Assembly: GCF_025642115.1 (NCBI RefSeq) | Contig: NZ_CP106753.1 | Location: 3,185,501-3,249,500, forward strand | Origin: Chitiniphilus purpureus | Lineage (GTDB): Bacteria; Pseudomonadota; Gammaproteobacteria; Burkholderiales; Chitinibacteraceae | DNA length: 64,000 nt | Direction of reading: 5' to 3' | Shown: in pieces, positions 46,776-55,797 of the stretch | How positions within the stretch are numbered: the stretch's first letter is position 1 | Layout of the letters: each line of letters begins with the position of its first letter | Program-made: the position numbers and the translations under genes | Notes under the pieces: generated by a model | What the model was told of the DNA's origin: nothing | The model's input: the letters and a program-made list of their open reading frames with translations, nothing else | The model's database searches: none

Positions 46776-47596
46776 CGTTTGCCTCCGAAATGCCGTGCCA
46801 ACCAATCGGCCACCATGCCAGCCACCTGCTCCCATCCGTCGTCCACGGTCAGCGCATGGCCGATCTGCGGACAGAACTGCGCCGGCACGCCCCAGGCCCG
46901 GGCCGTGGCCACCACATCGGCAGGACTGATGATCCTATCCTGCCCCGCTCCCACCACCAGGCAGGGCAGCGGCCGCGGCAGGCCGAACATCTGCCACGGC
47001 TGGGGCAGCATCAGCTCGGCCAGGGCCAGGGTGGATTCGGGTTGTGCGCGCGCGGCGAAGGCATCCAGCCGCGCCTGCGGCAAGGTGGTCGAGAACAGCA
47101 GTTCGCGCAGCACCCGCAGGTCGATCCGGTCCGGTGCCTCGTGCCATTGGAAGCGCGACAGCCCGGCCAAGAGATGCGGTCCGGTCAGGCCCACATAGGC
47201 CAGCGAGCCGGACAACCCGTAAGGCGGTACGCTGGCCAACAACGCCAGTCCGGCGACCTGGCTGCGGCGCGCATGGCGCTGCACCAGATAGCCGCCGAGC
47301 GAATGACCGATCAACACCGGCGCCGCCGGCAAGGCACCGGCAACGCTGGCCACGTTGTCGAGGAAGTCGTTCAGCGTAAAGTTGTCGAGCCGGTCGCGCC
47401 CTTCGCTGCCGCCGTGCCCGGCCAGGCTCAACGCATGGCAGTCGTAGCCCAGCCGCGCGAAGTACGGCAGGAAGGTCTCCTCCCAGCACCAGGCACCGGC
47501 ATAGGCGCCGTGGACGAACAACAGCGGCGGGGCGGCCCGGCGCCGGGCTGCATCGGCCGGCCGATGCAGGACTTCAAGATCGATGACATCGTTCAT
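46772..47596 (-). CDS. Alpha/beta hydrolase
   Basis: 274 residues from the ATG reading MNDVIDLEVLHRP. Alpha/beta fold with oxyanion motif FVHGAYAGAWCW, nucleophile elbow Ser in IGHSLGGYLV, acid Asp in VGAGQDRIISPADV and His in IGHALTVDDGWEQVAG. It lacks a signal peptide, so it should act in the cytoplasm. A lysophospholipase-type activity would suit its place directly after pldA (4-bp overlap), but this is inference from position. The third gene of the set starts inside its last codons. Confidence 0.9.
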   Translation of the reverse strand: MNDVIDLEVLHRPADAARRRAAPPLLFVHGAYAGAWCWEETFLPYFARLGYDCHALSLAGHGGSEGRDRLDNFTLNDFLDNVASVAGALPAAPVLIGHSLGGYLVQRHARRSQVAGLALLASVPPYGLSGSLAYVGLTGPHLLAGLSRFQWHEAPDRIDLRVLRELLFSTTLPQARLDAFAARAQPESTLALAELMLPQPWQMFGLPRPLPCLVVGAGQDRIISPADVVATARAWGVPAQFCPQIGHALTVDDGWEQVAGMVADWLARHFGGKR

Positions 47597-48666
47597 CGGA
47601 CAAACCCGATGCCAAGGCGCAGGCTGTTGGTACGACGGTCGTAGCTGCGCAGGCTCTCCCCATAGCCGTCCCAATACTGCAGGTAGGCGAAGAAATCCGC
47701 GCCGAACGCCCGCAGCGGATAGGCCAGATCGACCTGCACCGACCCCTTGCCCTTGCTGCCGTAGCGTCCCAGCAGCGCGGCAGTGAGCCCCTGGCCGTCG
47801 CCGACCTTGAAATGCCAATCCACATAGCCGCGATAACCAGCGATATCTGGGTTCTCGTCCATTTCGGTCAGATAGGTGGCAAAGACCGGCGAAAAGATCA
47901 GGTGCAGATCGTCCACATCACCCCAGTTGAAGGTCGGATTGATGAACAGCTGGTTCAGATCGCGCGATTCGCTGCCGCCCTTGCCGTTCGATTCGTGCCG
48001 GAAACCATAGGCCAGATCGAAACGATCCACGTAGGGGATACGGGCAAGGTTGGCGCGCTCGTAGTAGAAGGCCGGTTTGTAGCTGGTGTCGTAGAACGGG
48101 GTGGAATCCTCGGACAGGTTCCACAGCGAGGTCTGCGAATAGGCAAAGCGCAATCCGGCCAGCCAGGGCATCCGGCGCGCCAGTGCACTGTCCGGATCGA
48201 ACAGCTGATAGCGGAAGCTGAACTGGAAGCGGGCGTCCTCGCCGTCCGGTGCCATCAGGAAATACATCGGCTCCAACGGTGCAAAGCGCGCCGCGGCATA
48301 GTTGGTGACCGCGGTGTTCTGGATCTGCACCTCCGCCGGCAGCGGCGTACCCGGTTGCAGCGGTGTCGGCACGCTGGGCGGTGTCGGCTGCACCGGCTTG
48401 CGTACCGCATAGCGCAGCAGGCGCGCGCTGTCGGGAGCAAGGGTGAACGGTGCGGCGGCCTGGGTCAGGTCGCACAGTCGCGAACCAGGGCAGAACAACG
48501 TGGTCGACGGCGTCACTGCCTCGTCCGCCCGGCCGCGATTGACATACAGCACTTCGACGGTCTGGGCCGCCGTGTCGCTGGTCATGAACACTGTTTCCAC
48601 CGCTGGCGCCACCGGGATGGCCAGCCCCAGCAGGCAGCCGGACACACTATGTATCCATCCGCGCAT
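47593..48666 (-). CDS. pldA: Outer-membrane phospholipase A (PldA) with N-terminal Ig-like extension
   Basis: 357 residues from the ATG, with a GTG one codon earlier. After a signal peptide (about 1-22) and an extra domain of roughly 75 residues (VETVFMTSDTAAQTVEVLY), there is a Pro-rich joint and then the 12-strand barrel. Active-site residues keep the E. coli spacing: His224 and Ser226 in GFRHESNGKG and Asn238 in SRDLNQLF. PldA hydrolyses phospholipids displaced to the outer leaflet and becomes active on dimerisation with calcium. It heads an overlapping operon with a hydrolase and a TPR-glycosyltransferase, an arrangement I have not seen described. Confidence 0.92.
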   Translation of the reverse strand: MRGWIHSVSGCLLGLAIPVAPAVETVFMTSDTAAQTVEVLYVNRGRADEAVTPSTTLFCPGSRLCDLTQAAAPFTLAPDSARLLRYAVRKPVQPTPPSVPTPLQPGTPLPAEVQIQNTAVTNYAAARFAPLEPMYFLMAPDGEDARFQFSFRYQLFDPDSALARRMPWLAGLRFAYSQTSLWNLSEDSTPFYDTSYKPAFYYERANLARIPYVDRFDLAYGFRHESNGKGGSESRDLNQLFINPTFNWGDVDDLHLIFSPVFATYLTEMDENPDIAGYRGYVDWHFKVGDGQGLTAALLGRYGSKGKGSVQVDLAYPLRAFGADFFAYLQYWDGYGESLRSYDRRTNSLRLGIGFVR

Positions 48667-48826
48667 CACTCGTCCCTTGGCTGCAAATGCCGGCGATTAT
48701 CGCCGGAAAGCCCTGCTTTCGCGACCAGGGGGCGAGCTTGCTCACAGCGGCGGCAGGCGCACGCAGACCGGACGGCGGCGTGCAGAACGCCAGATGGGGC
48801 GCCTGCCTGGTACGAAGCCGTGCATT

Positions 48827-50566
48827 TCAGCGCCCTTGCACCAGCGCACTGCCACCGCCGTGGCGCACCGGTTCGCTGATGGCGGTCACCGTCCCATCGG
48901 GGTTGAAGCGGATGGCATTGGCGGCGCCGATCTCGTCCGTCTCGCTCCAACGATGGCCATACGCCGCCAGCGCTTTGGCCTGGGGGCTTGCGGCATAGCC
49001 GAAACGCTTTTCCACCTGGGTCTCGTTGCCGTTACGCTGGCTCAACCGCGGCGCGGCCAGCGCATCGGCAAGGCTCATGCCCAGATCGAGGTGATTGACG
49101 ATGGTCTGCAGCACGGTGGTGATGATGGTGGAGCCCCCGGGCGAACCCAGCGTGAACGCCGGCCGGCCCTGCCGCAGCACGATGGTCGGGCTCATGCTGG
49201 AGCGCGGACGCTTGCCGGCTTCGGGCACATTGGGATGGGGGCCGGAAAAATCGAAGTCGGTCATCTCGTTGTTGAGCAGGAAGCCACGTCCCGGCACCAC
49301 GATGCCACTGCCGCCCCAGTCCTCGATGGTGAAGGTATACGCCACGACATTGCCTTCGCGATCGCTCACCGTCAGATGCGTGGTGTGGGCCGGTTCCGCC
49401 GCCAGGGCAGCCGGTTGCGGTCGCAACGGCACCGACTGGTCGTTCTGGAACAGGTAGGGATCGCCCGGCCCCACCTTGCCGGACGCTGCCGCGGCAAGAT
49501 CGATCGCCCGGGCGCGCTCAGCGGCGTAGGCCTTGGCCAGCAACCCTTCGCCGGGCACATCCACGAACTCGCCGTCGGCGACGTAGGCATTGCGGTCGGC
49601 GAACACCAGCCGCGACGTCTCCAGGTAAAGGTGCTCGGCCTGGGCGCGCGGCAGCGCCTTCAGGTCGAACTGCTCCAGGATATTGAGGGCCTCGGCGATG
49701 GCGATGCCGCCGCTTGACGGCAATGGCATGCCATAGATCTCGTAGCCGCGGTAGGTGGAGCGGATGGGCTGGCGCAGCCGCGCCTCGTAGTGCTTCAGAT
49801 CGTGCAGCGTCATCTGCGCGCTGAGCACAGCCTCACCCGGCTGCGTGGGCGGGGCGTTGACCGCCTGCACGATCTGGGCCGCCAACGGTCCTTCGTAGAA
49901 TCCGCGCACCCCCTGCCTGGCCAACAGCCGATAGGTGCCGGCCAGATCGGGATTGCGGAAATGCGTGCCGACCGGCAATGCCTTGCCATCCTTCAGGTAG
50001 AGCGCACTCGTGCTGGTGAAGCGCGCGAACTTGGCCTCATTGCGGCTATTGATGCGGTGGAAGTTCGGTCCGACGCTGAAACCGCGCTCGGCCACCTTGA
50101 TCGCCGGCTTGAGCACCTGGGCGAAATCCATGGTGCCGTACCGCGCCAGCGCGTCATGCCAGCCGCGCACCGTGCCGGGCACGCCGACCGCGACGCCGGA
50201 GGGCACCGCCGCCTCCCACGGCATCGCCTTGCCGCCTTGCTGGAATACCGCAGGATGGAAGTAGGCCGGCGCGGTCTCGCGATGATCGAGCGCGATCACG
50301 CGCTTGTCCTTGGCCAGGTAGATCAGCATGAAACCGCCGCCACCGATGCCGCAGCTGAACGGGTCGGTCACCCCCAACACGGCGGCAGCCGCCACTGCGG
50401 CATCGACCGCGTTGCCGCCCCGGTTCAGTATCTGCAACGCCGCCTGGCTTGCCGGCTCGGAAATGGTGGCGACCGCGCCACCACGCCCGGTGGCGACGGG
50501 CTGTCGCCCCCATGCGGCCACTGCCGCCATCAGCAACAATAGTCCCACTGCAGTGCGCTGCATCAT
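48827..50566 (-). CDS. ggt: Gamma-glutamyltransferase
   Basis: 579 residues including a signal peptide (MMQRTAVGLLLLMAAVAAWG). GGT motifs are complete: the catalytic Thr at the start of the small subunit in the segment HTTHLTVSDREGNVVAYT near residue 395, EIYGMPLPSSGGIAIAEAL, and the substrate Gly-Gly loop GSPGGSTIITTVLQTI. The proenzyme is cleaved before that Thr in the periplasm. It removes gamma-glutamyl groups from glutathione and gives cysteinylglycine for recycling. The start could be the next ATG. Confidence 0.95.
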   Translation of the reverse strand: MMQRTAVGLLLLMAAVAAWGRQPVATGRGGAVATISEPASQAALQILNRGGNAVDAAVAAAAVLGVTDPFSCGIGGGGFMLIYLAKDKRVIALDHRETAPAYFHPAVFQQGGKAMPWEAAVPSGVAVGVPGTVRGWHDALARYGTMDFAQVLKPAIKVAERGFSVGPNFHRINSRNEAKFARFTSTSALYLKDGKALPVGTHFRNPDLAGTYRLLARQGVRGFYEGPLAAQIVQAVNAPPTQPGEAVLSAQMTLHDLKHYEARLRQPIRSTYRGYEIYGMPLPSSGGIAIAEALNILEQFDLKALPRAQAEHLYLETSRLVFADRNAYVADGEFVDVPGEGLLAKAYAAERARAIDLAAAASGKVGPGDPYLFQNDQSVPLRPQPAALAAEPAHTTHLTVSDREGNVVAYTFTIEDWGGSGIVVPGRGFLLNNEMTDFDFSGPHPNVPEAGKRPRSSMSPTIVLRQGRPAFTLGSPGGSTIITTVLQTIVNHLDLGMSLADALAAPRLSQRNGNETQVEKRFGYAASPQAKALAAYGHRWSETDEIGAANAIRFNPDGTVTAISEPVRHGGGSALVQGR

Positions 50567-50745
50567 CAGGCTCTCCTTGGCATAGGTGCTAAGGATGCTA
50601 GCAGCTGACTGATGAAAGGCTGAATACCAAGTGACTGGACCACCCAGCCTGCCGACATCTGGCTGTCGGCTTGCCGACTATGTGGACCGGCGTAACCGCA
50701 GCGCCATGCCTGCGCGACTGCACGGCCACCCTGCCAACACCGCCG

Positions 50746-53421
50746 CTACAGCCGCTTCACCACCCACTTCAGCCCTTCGTCCTCAGGATGTGGGTGAATC
50801 TCGAAGCCCAGCCGTTTCATGAAATTGAGCATGGTCTTGTTGCTGGTGAGCACTTCGCCTTCCACGGTATCGAGATCCATGTCGCGCGCGGCGCTGAACA
50901 GCGCTTGCATCAACTGGCTGCCCAGGCCCTTGCCCTGCATGGTGTCGGCGATGACGATGGCAAATTCGCAGCTGTCGTAGTCGGGGTTGACGGTGAAGCG
51001 TGCCACTCCGAGGATGCGCTCCCCGTCGCCCTCGCCCAGGGTGCCCACCAGCGCCACCTCGCGGGCATAGTCCAGCTGCGTGAAGCGTGCCAGCATCGCC
51101 TGCGGCAGCGTCTTGAGCGTGTTCATGTAGCGGTTGTAGCGTGTCTCGTCGGACAGCTCGGCAACGAAGCGCGCCATCATCTCGGCGTCCTCCGGCCGTA
51201 CCGGGCGGATGGTGACCGGTATGCCGTTCTTCAGCTCGCGCACCTGCACCAGATGCGACGGATACGGATGGATCGCCATATGCGCATAACGACGCGTGCG
51301 CTCCGGCACCGGCGCCACCACGATGCGGGCATCGACCGCGATCACGCCCTGCTCGTCCGCCACCAGCGGATTCAGATCGAGCTGCTGCACCTGCGGCAGC
51401 TCGCACACCAGCTCCGACAGCCGCAGCAGCACGTCGGCCACCGCATCGATTTTGACCGCAGGCTGGTTGCGGAACACCTCCAGCATCTTCTTCACCCGGG
51501 TACGGCGGATCAGATTGGCGGCGAGGTACTCGTTCAGCGGCGGCAGCGCCACCGCCACATCGTTGAAGATCTCCACGGCGATGCCGCCGGCACCGAAGGT
51601 GATCACCGGACCGAAGGCGCGGTCGCGCGCCACCCCCAACATCAGTTCCCGGCCAAACCTGCGGCCATGCATCGGCTGTACCGTCAGGCCGCGCACCTTG
51701 TCGCCGAAACGCTCGCGCGCCCGGGTCAGCATGCGGTTCGCTTCGGCCGCCACGCCGACCAGGCTCTGGATGTTGAGCGTCACGCCGTCGATGTCGGTCT
51801 TGTGGGCCACCCCTTCCACATCCAGCTTGAGCGCAATCGGCAGCCCCAGCCCCATGGCGACGGTGACCGCATCGTCGGCGCTGGCGGCACGCAGCGTCGG
51901 GATCACCGGGATATGGAACGCGCGCAGGATGGCCTTGGACTCGATCTCATCGAGCACCGTGCGTCCGCTGGCCAGCACGGTGTCGATGATGATGCGCGCG
52001 GTTTCGAAGTCCGGGTTCTCCCACTCCCCGAGCGGAGCGGCGGTCTGCAACAGCAGCTGCTGGTTGTATTCCCATGCCGCCAGCGAATAGAACACCTCCA
52101 CGCCGTGCTCGGGCGCGTTGAAATGCGCGCAGTTGTGCTTGGTCAGGAGCCGGCGGCTGTCCTCCACCTTCTTGCCGCCGATCCAGGCCAGCAGGATGGG
52201 CTTGTCGGTGCTGCGGTGCAGCTCGATCATCGCCTCGGCGGTCGCCATGTGGTCGGTACCGACCTGCGGGGTGAACACCACCACCACACCGTCGACATTC
52301 GGATCAGCCAGCACCGTCTGCGTGACGCCGCGAAAACGCGCCGCCGGCGCATCGCCGAGCACGTCCACCGGATTGCAGCGCTCTGCCTGCGCAGGCAGCC
52401 AGACGGCGAGCTGGGCCATGGTGTCGGGGGTGAGCGTGGGCAACTGGATATTCAGGTCATGTGCCCGGTCCACCGCCATCATGCCGGCGCCCATGCCGTT
52501 GGTGATGATGGCCAGACGCCGCCCCCGCGTGCGATAGCCGGCGTTGACCACGCGGGCGGCGATGAAGAGCTGGTTGATGGAGCGGATGCGCAGCACCCCG
52601 GCGCGGCGCAGCGCGGCCTCGAACACGTCGTCGCGTCCGATCAGGCGCTCGCTGTGGGTGCGGCCCAACGCCAGCGTCTCGTCGTAGCGGCCCACCTTGA
52701 GCACCATCACCGGCTTAGTGCGGGCGGCGGCACGCAGTGCGGACATCAGCGTGCGCGCATCCTGCACGTCTTCCAGGTAGATCAGGATGCTGCGGGTCCT
52801 GGGGTCGGACACCAGATAGTCCAGCGTCTCGCCGACATCCACATCGGCGCCGGTGCCGAGCGACACCACGCTGGAAAAACCGACCTCGTGCGATTCGGCC
52901 CAGTCCAGGATGGCCGAAGCCACCGACGAGGACTGCGAGACCAGCGCCAGATTGCCGGCAGTGATCCTGCCCTGATAGTGCCCGGCCAGGAAATTCGAGA
53001 TCGGCCGTACCAGCCCGAACACAGTCGGGCCGAACAGCCGCAGATCGTATTGGCGGGCAAGCACGAGCAATTGGTCGAGCAAGGTGCGTGCGCGCTCGTC
53101 GGTCCCGACGAAGTCGCACGACATCAGCACCACTGCCTTGACACCCCGCCTGCCGCATTGCTCGATCAGCGCCTTGAGCGTGCGCGACGGCGTGGTGATC
53201 ACCACCAGATCCAGGGGGCCGTCGATCTCAGCCACCGATCTCACCGCCTTGATCCCCAGCACCGTGTCGCGTCGCAGGTTCACCGGAAAAAGGCGCCCCG
53301 GATAACGGCCTTCGACCAGATTGGCGAACACGGTCCTGCCTACCGCGCCCTCGGTTTCGGTGGCCCCGATCACGGCCACCGACTTGGGGTCGAACAAGGG
53401 CGTGAGGTAGTGCTGTTTCAT
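50746..53421 (-). CDS. patZ: PatZ/Pka-like protein lysine acetyltransferase (NDP-forming acyl-CoA synthetase-like plus GNAT)
   Basis: 891 residues. The CoA-binding and ligase-like N-terminal two-thirds begin KSVAVIGATETEGAVGRTV, continue with ALVSQSSSVASAILDWA, and reach an ATP-grasp-like region (LPIALKLDVEGVAHKTDIDGV, near 560). The last 170 residues are a GNAT domain (IRPVRPEDAEMMARFVAELSDETRYNRYM; GKGLGSQLMQALFSAA). E. coli PatZ has this layout, acetylates Acs and other proteins, and lacks synthetase activity. I did not test by alignment whether the synthetase histidine is kept. The gene is divergent from ppa. Confidence 0.9.
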   Translation of the reverse strand: MKQHYLTPLFDPKSVAVIGATETEGAVGRTVFANLVEGRYPGRLFPVNLRRDTVLGIKAVRSVAEIDGPLDLVVITTPSRTLKALIEQCGRRGVKAVVLMSCDFVGTDERARTLLDQLLVLARQYDLRLFGPTVFGLVRPISNFLAGHYQGRITAGNLALVSQSSSVASAILDWAESHEVGFSSVVSLGTGADVDVGETLDYLVSDPRTRSILIYLEDVQDARTLMSALRAAARTKPVMVLKVGRYDETLALGRTHSERLIGRDDVFEAALRRAGVLRIRSINQLFIAARVVNAGYRTRGRRLAIITNGMGAGMMAVDRAHDLNIQLPTLTPDTMAQLAVWLPAQAERCNPVDVLGDAPAARFRGVTQTVLADPNVDGVVVVFTPQVGTDHMATAEAMIELHRSTDKPILLAWIGGKKVEDSRRLLTKHNCAHFNAPEHGVEVFYSLAAWEYNQQLLLQTAAPLGEWENPDFETARIIIDTVLASGRTVLDEIESKAILRAFHIPVIPTLRAASADDAVTVAMGLGLPIALKLDVEGVAHKTDIDGVTLNIQSLVGVAAEANRMLTRARERFGDKVRGLTVQPMHGRRFGRELMLGVARDRAFGPVITFGAGGIAVEIFNDVAVALPPLNEYLAANLIRRTRVKKMLEVFRNQPAVKIDAVADVLLRLSELVCELPQVQQLDLNPLVADEQGVIAVDARIVVAPVPERTRRYAHMAIHPYPSHLVQVRELKNGIPVTIRPVRPEDAEMMARFVAELSDETRYNRYMNTLKTLPQAMLARFTQLDYAREVALVGTLGEGDGERILGVARFTVNPDYDSCEFAIVIADTMQGKGLGSQLMQALFSAARDMDLDTVEGEVLTSNKTMLNFMKRLGFEIHPHPEDEGLKWVVKRL

Positions 53422-53563
53422 GGCAGGCTCGTCGGGTGCGCGGTTGAGATGAATTGTAGCCGGCGCCTACGCCGGCTTGACGCGCCGCAGCTTGAGTTGG
53501 CGCAACAAATGTTGCCCTGGCCGTGCCCGCTGGCGCGGCGGCCACCACGCACAAGCCTTCCGA

Positions 53564-53569
53564 TATAAT
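53564..53569 (+). promoter_or_regulatory. Candidate -10 element of ppa
   Basis: A perfect TATAAT, 35 bp before the ppa ATG. No good -35 is visible at 16-18 bp spacing, so the strength is unclear. Confidence 0.5.
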
Positions 53570-53604
53570 TGCGCCCGTTTTGCACACCCCGACAAGGACC
53601 CGAC

Positions 53605-54135
53605 ATGGACATCAGCAAGATCCCGGCTGGCAAGGACCTGCCGAACGACTTCAACGTGATCATTGAAATCCCGGCCAACGCGCCGCCGATCAAGTACGAA
53701 TTCGACAAGGAAGCCGGCGCCATCGTGGTCGACCGTTTCGTCGGCACATCGATGTCCTATCCGATGAACTACGGCTTTGTGCCGCATACGCTGTCGCTTG
53801 ATGGCGACCCGGTGGATGTGCTGGTGCACACCCCGTTCGCGCTGGCCCCCGGCATGGTGATCAAGTGCCGCGCCATCGGCGTGCTGGGCATGGAAGACGA
53901 GGCCGGCCAGGACGCCAAGGTGATCGCTGTGCCGGTGGAAAAGATCTGCCCGATGTACAAGCACATCCAGAAGCTCGAGGACCTGCCCGAGTTGCTGCTG
54001 GCGCAGATCCAGCATTACTTCGAGCACTACAAGGACCTGGAAAAGGGCAAGTGGGTCAAGGTGACCGGCTGGGGCGACAAGGCCGCCGCCGAGGCCGAGA
54101 TCGTCGCCAGCTACCAGCGTGCCCAGCAAGGCTGA
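53605..54135 (+). CDS. ppa: Inorganic pyrophosphatase (family I, hexameric type)
   Basis: 176 residues from the ATG reading [15 protein letters not shown]. The family I residues are intact: [10 protein letters not shown], the metal motif DGDPVDVLV (three acidic residues), and [14 protein letters not shown]. It hydrolyses pyrophosphate and pulls biosynthetic reactions forward. It is monocistronic, bounded by its own promoter and a terminator. Confidence 0.98.
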   Translation: MDISKIPAGKDLPNDFNVIIEIPANAPPIKYEFDKEAGAIVVDRFVGTSMSYPMNYGFVPHTLSLDGDPVDVLVHTPFALAPGMVIKCRAIGVLGMEDEAGQDAKVIAVPVEKICPMYKHIQKLEDLPELLLAQIQHYFEHYKDLEKGKWVKVTGWGDKAAAEAEIVASYQRAQQG

Positions 54136-54149
54136 TCCGGCCTTCCAGG

Positions 54150-54176
54150 AAAAACCCGCCGATGAGGCGGGTTTTT
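54150..54176. terminator. Bidirectional terminator between ppa and the convergent secreted-protein gene
   Basis: Arms AAAAACCCGCC and GGCGGGTTTTT with a 5-base loop. The A and T tracts allow it to work both ways. Confidence 0.93.
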
Positions 54177-54195
54177 ACTTTGGGACACACCGCCG

Positions 54196-54648
54196 CTAGG
54201 GCGCTGGCCGGGAGGCATCGTCGCGCGTGGCGGCCTCCGACGCGGCCCCGGCGAAAAGCTCGGGGCAACTGACCGCCACCTCGCCGCGGTCCACGGTCAG
54301 TTGCCCGGTGCCGAATTCACCCTGATAGCTGCCCGACAGGTGCTTCGCATCACCCTGCAGCGTGATCCTTGTCTTCTGCGACGGCGAGAAGCTGAGCTGC
54401 CAGCCCTCCTTGTGCCGCCGCCCCTCGATCACCACCGGCACCAGCCCCTTGCAGATCACGCCGAAGCGGCCGTGGGCGGTGAATGCGCCGGCCCGCTCGG
54501 TCAGCAGCGTATCGATCAGCAAGGCGCGCGCGCGCCGGTCATGATGCAGCTTGGCCCAGTAGTTGCCGACGAAATCGGCCGGCAATACCGGCTGCGCCGA
54601 TGCAACGCCGGCCAACAGGGCCAGCGCACCCATGATGTAACGTGTCAT
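54196..54648 (-). CDS. Small secreted protein of unknown function
   Basis: 150 residues from the ATG reading MTRYIMGALALLAGVAS, which has a perfect AGGAGG six bases upstream. A Sec signal peptide (cleavage probably after ASA) leads to about 130 residues I cannot assign: LPADFVGNYWAKLHHDRRARALL, GRFGVICKGLVPVVIEGRR, and TRITLQGDAKHLSGSYQGEFG, which looks like a small beta barrel or lipocalin-like repeat. Two Cys residues (in GVICKG and SCPELF) could form a disulfide. It is divergent from the TraB/GumN gene. Confidence 0.85.
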   Translation of the reverse strand: MTRYIMGALALLAGVASAQPVLPADFVGNYWAKLHHDRRARALLIDTLLTERAGAFTAHGRFGVICKGLVPVVIEGRRHKEGWQLSFSPSQKTRITLQGDAKHLSGSYQGEFGTGQLTVDRGEVAVSCPELFAGAASEAATRDDASRPAP

Positions 54649-54769
54649 TGGTTTCCTCCTTGCGCCGTCCGTTGCGGCGCGATCATGATCCGGGACGCCA
54701 GCCTCATTGCCCGTCGCGCAACACAGCTCGCTATACTTGCCAGCTTTGCGCCCCGTACCGGAGATTGCC

Positions 54770-55732
54770 ATGTTGTCCCGCCTTCGCCAATTGCTGCGCC
54801 CGCTGCTCGCCGGCGCCTGCGCCGCCGCCCTGCTCGCGCCCGGCCCGGCCCACGCCGCCGAGACGACGTCGCCGGATTTCCCCCGCTCGCACCTGTGGCG
54901 CATTGAGAAGCCGGGCCAACCGGCGTCGTGGCTGTTCGGCACCGCGCATGTCTCCGATCCGCAAGTGACACGCCTTTCGCCCGCGGTGCAAGCCGCATTC
55001 GACGGGGCGGAGCGGATCGCCACCGAGGTGCGGCTCGACTTCGGTGCCTTCATGGAACAGGCGCACCTGGTGCTGCTGCCCGAAGGCGAAAGCCTGAAGG
55101 ACCTGCTGGGCCCCGAGCACTATGCCCGGCTGGTGCCCGAGCTGGAAGCGCGCCACTATCCGGAGGCGGCAACGCGGCGCCTGAAGCCTTGGGCGGCCGC
55201 GATGTACCTGATGGCCCCCCGCAATCCGACCGGGCAGTTGCCTTTGGACCTGATGCTGGCCAAGAACGCCGTGGAATCGAGTAAGGCGTACGACGGCATC
55301 GAGACGGTGGCAGAGCAGTTGGCGGTGTTCTCCGAGATCCCTGCGGACAAGCAGCTGACCCTGCTCAAGGTGCTGATCGACCACCAGCGCGCGATGGAGG
55401 CCGGCACCAAGGCGCTGATCGGGCGCTATGTGGCGCGCGACTACCCGGGCATGCTGCGCCTGGCCCAGCCACAGTCCGATCCATTGCTGCAGGCATTCCC
55501 CGCGGCCGATCGTGCCTTCTTCATCGACTGGAGCCAGCGGGTACTGCTGGCCGAGCGCAATGTGCGGCTGGCCGAACGCATGATCAAGGCCTTGCCGCAA
55601 GGCGGGGCATTCTTCGCCGTCGGCGCGCTGCACCTGCCGGGCAAGGACGGCCTGGTGGCGCGGCTGCGCGCTGCCGGCTACAAGGTCACCCCGGCCGACC
55701 TGGACAAGCGCGGCGGCAAACCGCAAAAGTAA
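54770..55732 (+). CDS. TraB/GumN family secreted protein
   Basis: 320 residues from the ATG reading MLSRLRQLLRPLLAG, with GGAGA seven bases upstream. A signal peptide ends near AHA (about residue 28). TraB/GumN motifs: SWLFGTAHV near residue 63, and FFAVGALHLPGKDGLVARLRAAGYKV at the end. The family is proposed to be related to the TIKI metalloproteases, but bacterial members have no confirmed activity. It precedes the aldo-keto reductase by 65 bp and may share its transcript. Confidence 0.9.
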   Translation: MLSRLRQLLRPLLAGACAAALLAPGPAHAAETTSPDFPRSHLWRIEKPGQPASWLFGTAHVSDPQVTRLSPAVQAAFDGAERIATEVRLDFGAFMEQAHLVLLPEGESLKDLLGPEHYARLVPELEARHYPEAATRRLKPWAAAMYLMAPRNPTGQLPLDLMLAKNAVESSKAYDGIETVAEQLAVFSEIPADKQLTLLKVLIDHQRAMEAGTKALIGRYVARDYPGMLRLAQPQSDPLLQAFPAADRAFFIDWSQRVLLAERNVRLAERMIKALPQGGAFFAVGALHLPGKDGLVARLRAAGYKVTPADLDKRGGKPQK

Positions 55733-55797
55733 CTTGTTCCGTACCGAGGCCAGGCGCGCAGCGGCATGCTGCGCGCAGCCTTCCTGGAGCCATCGCC

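Noticed and set aside
50671..53568. 965-codon open frame opposite the PatZ-like gene
   Set aside because: Shadow frame of a GC-rich gene; composition is dominated by His, Arg, Gln and Asp, and it has no domain. The opposite strand encodes an intact two-domain protein.
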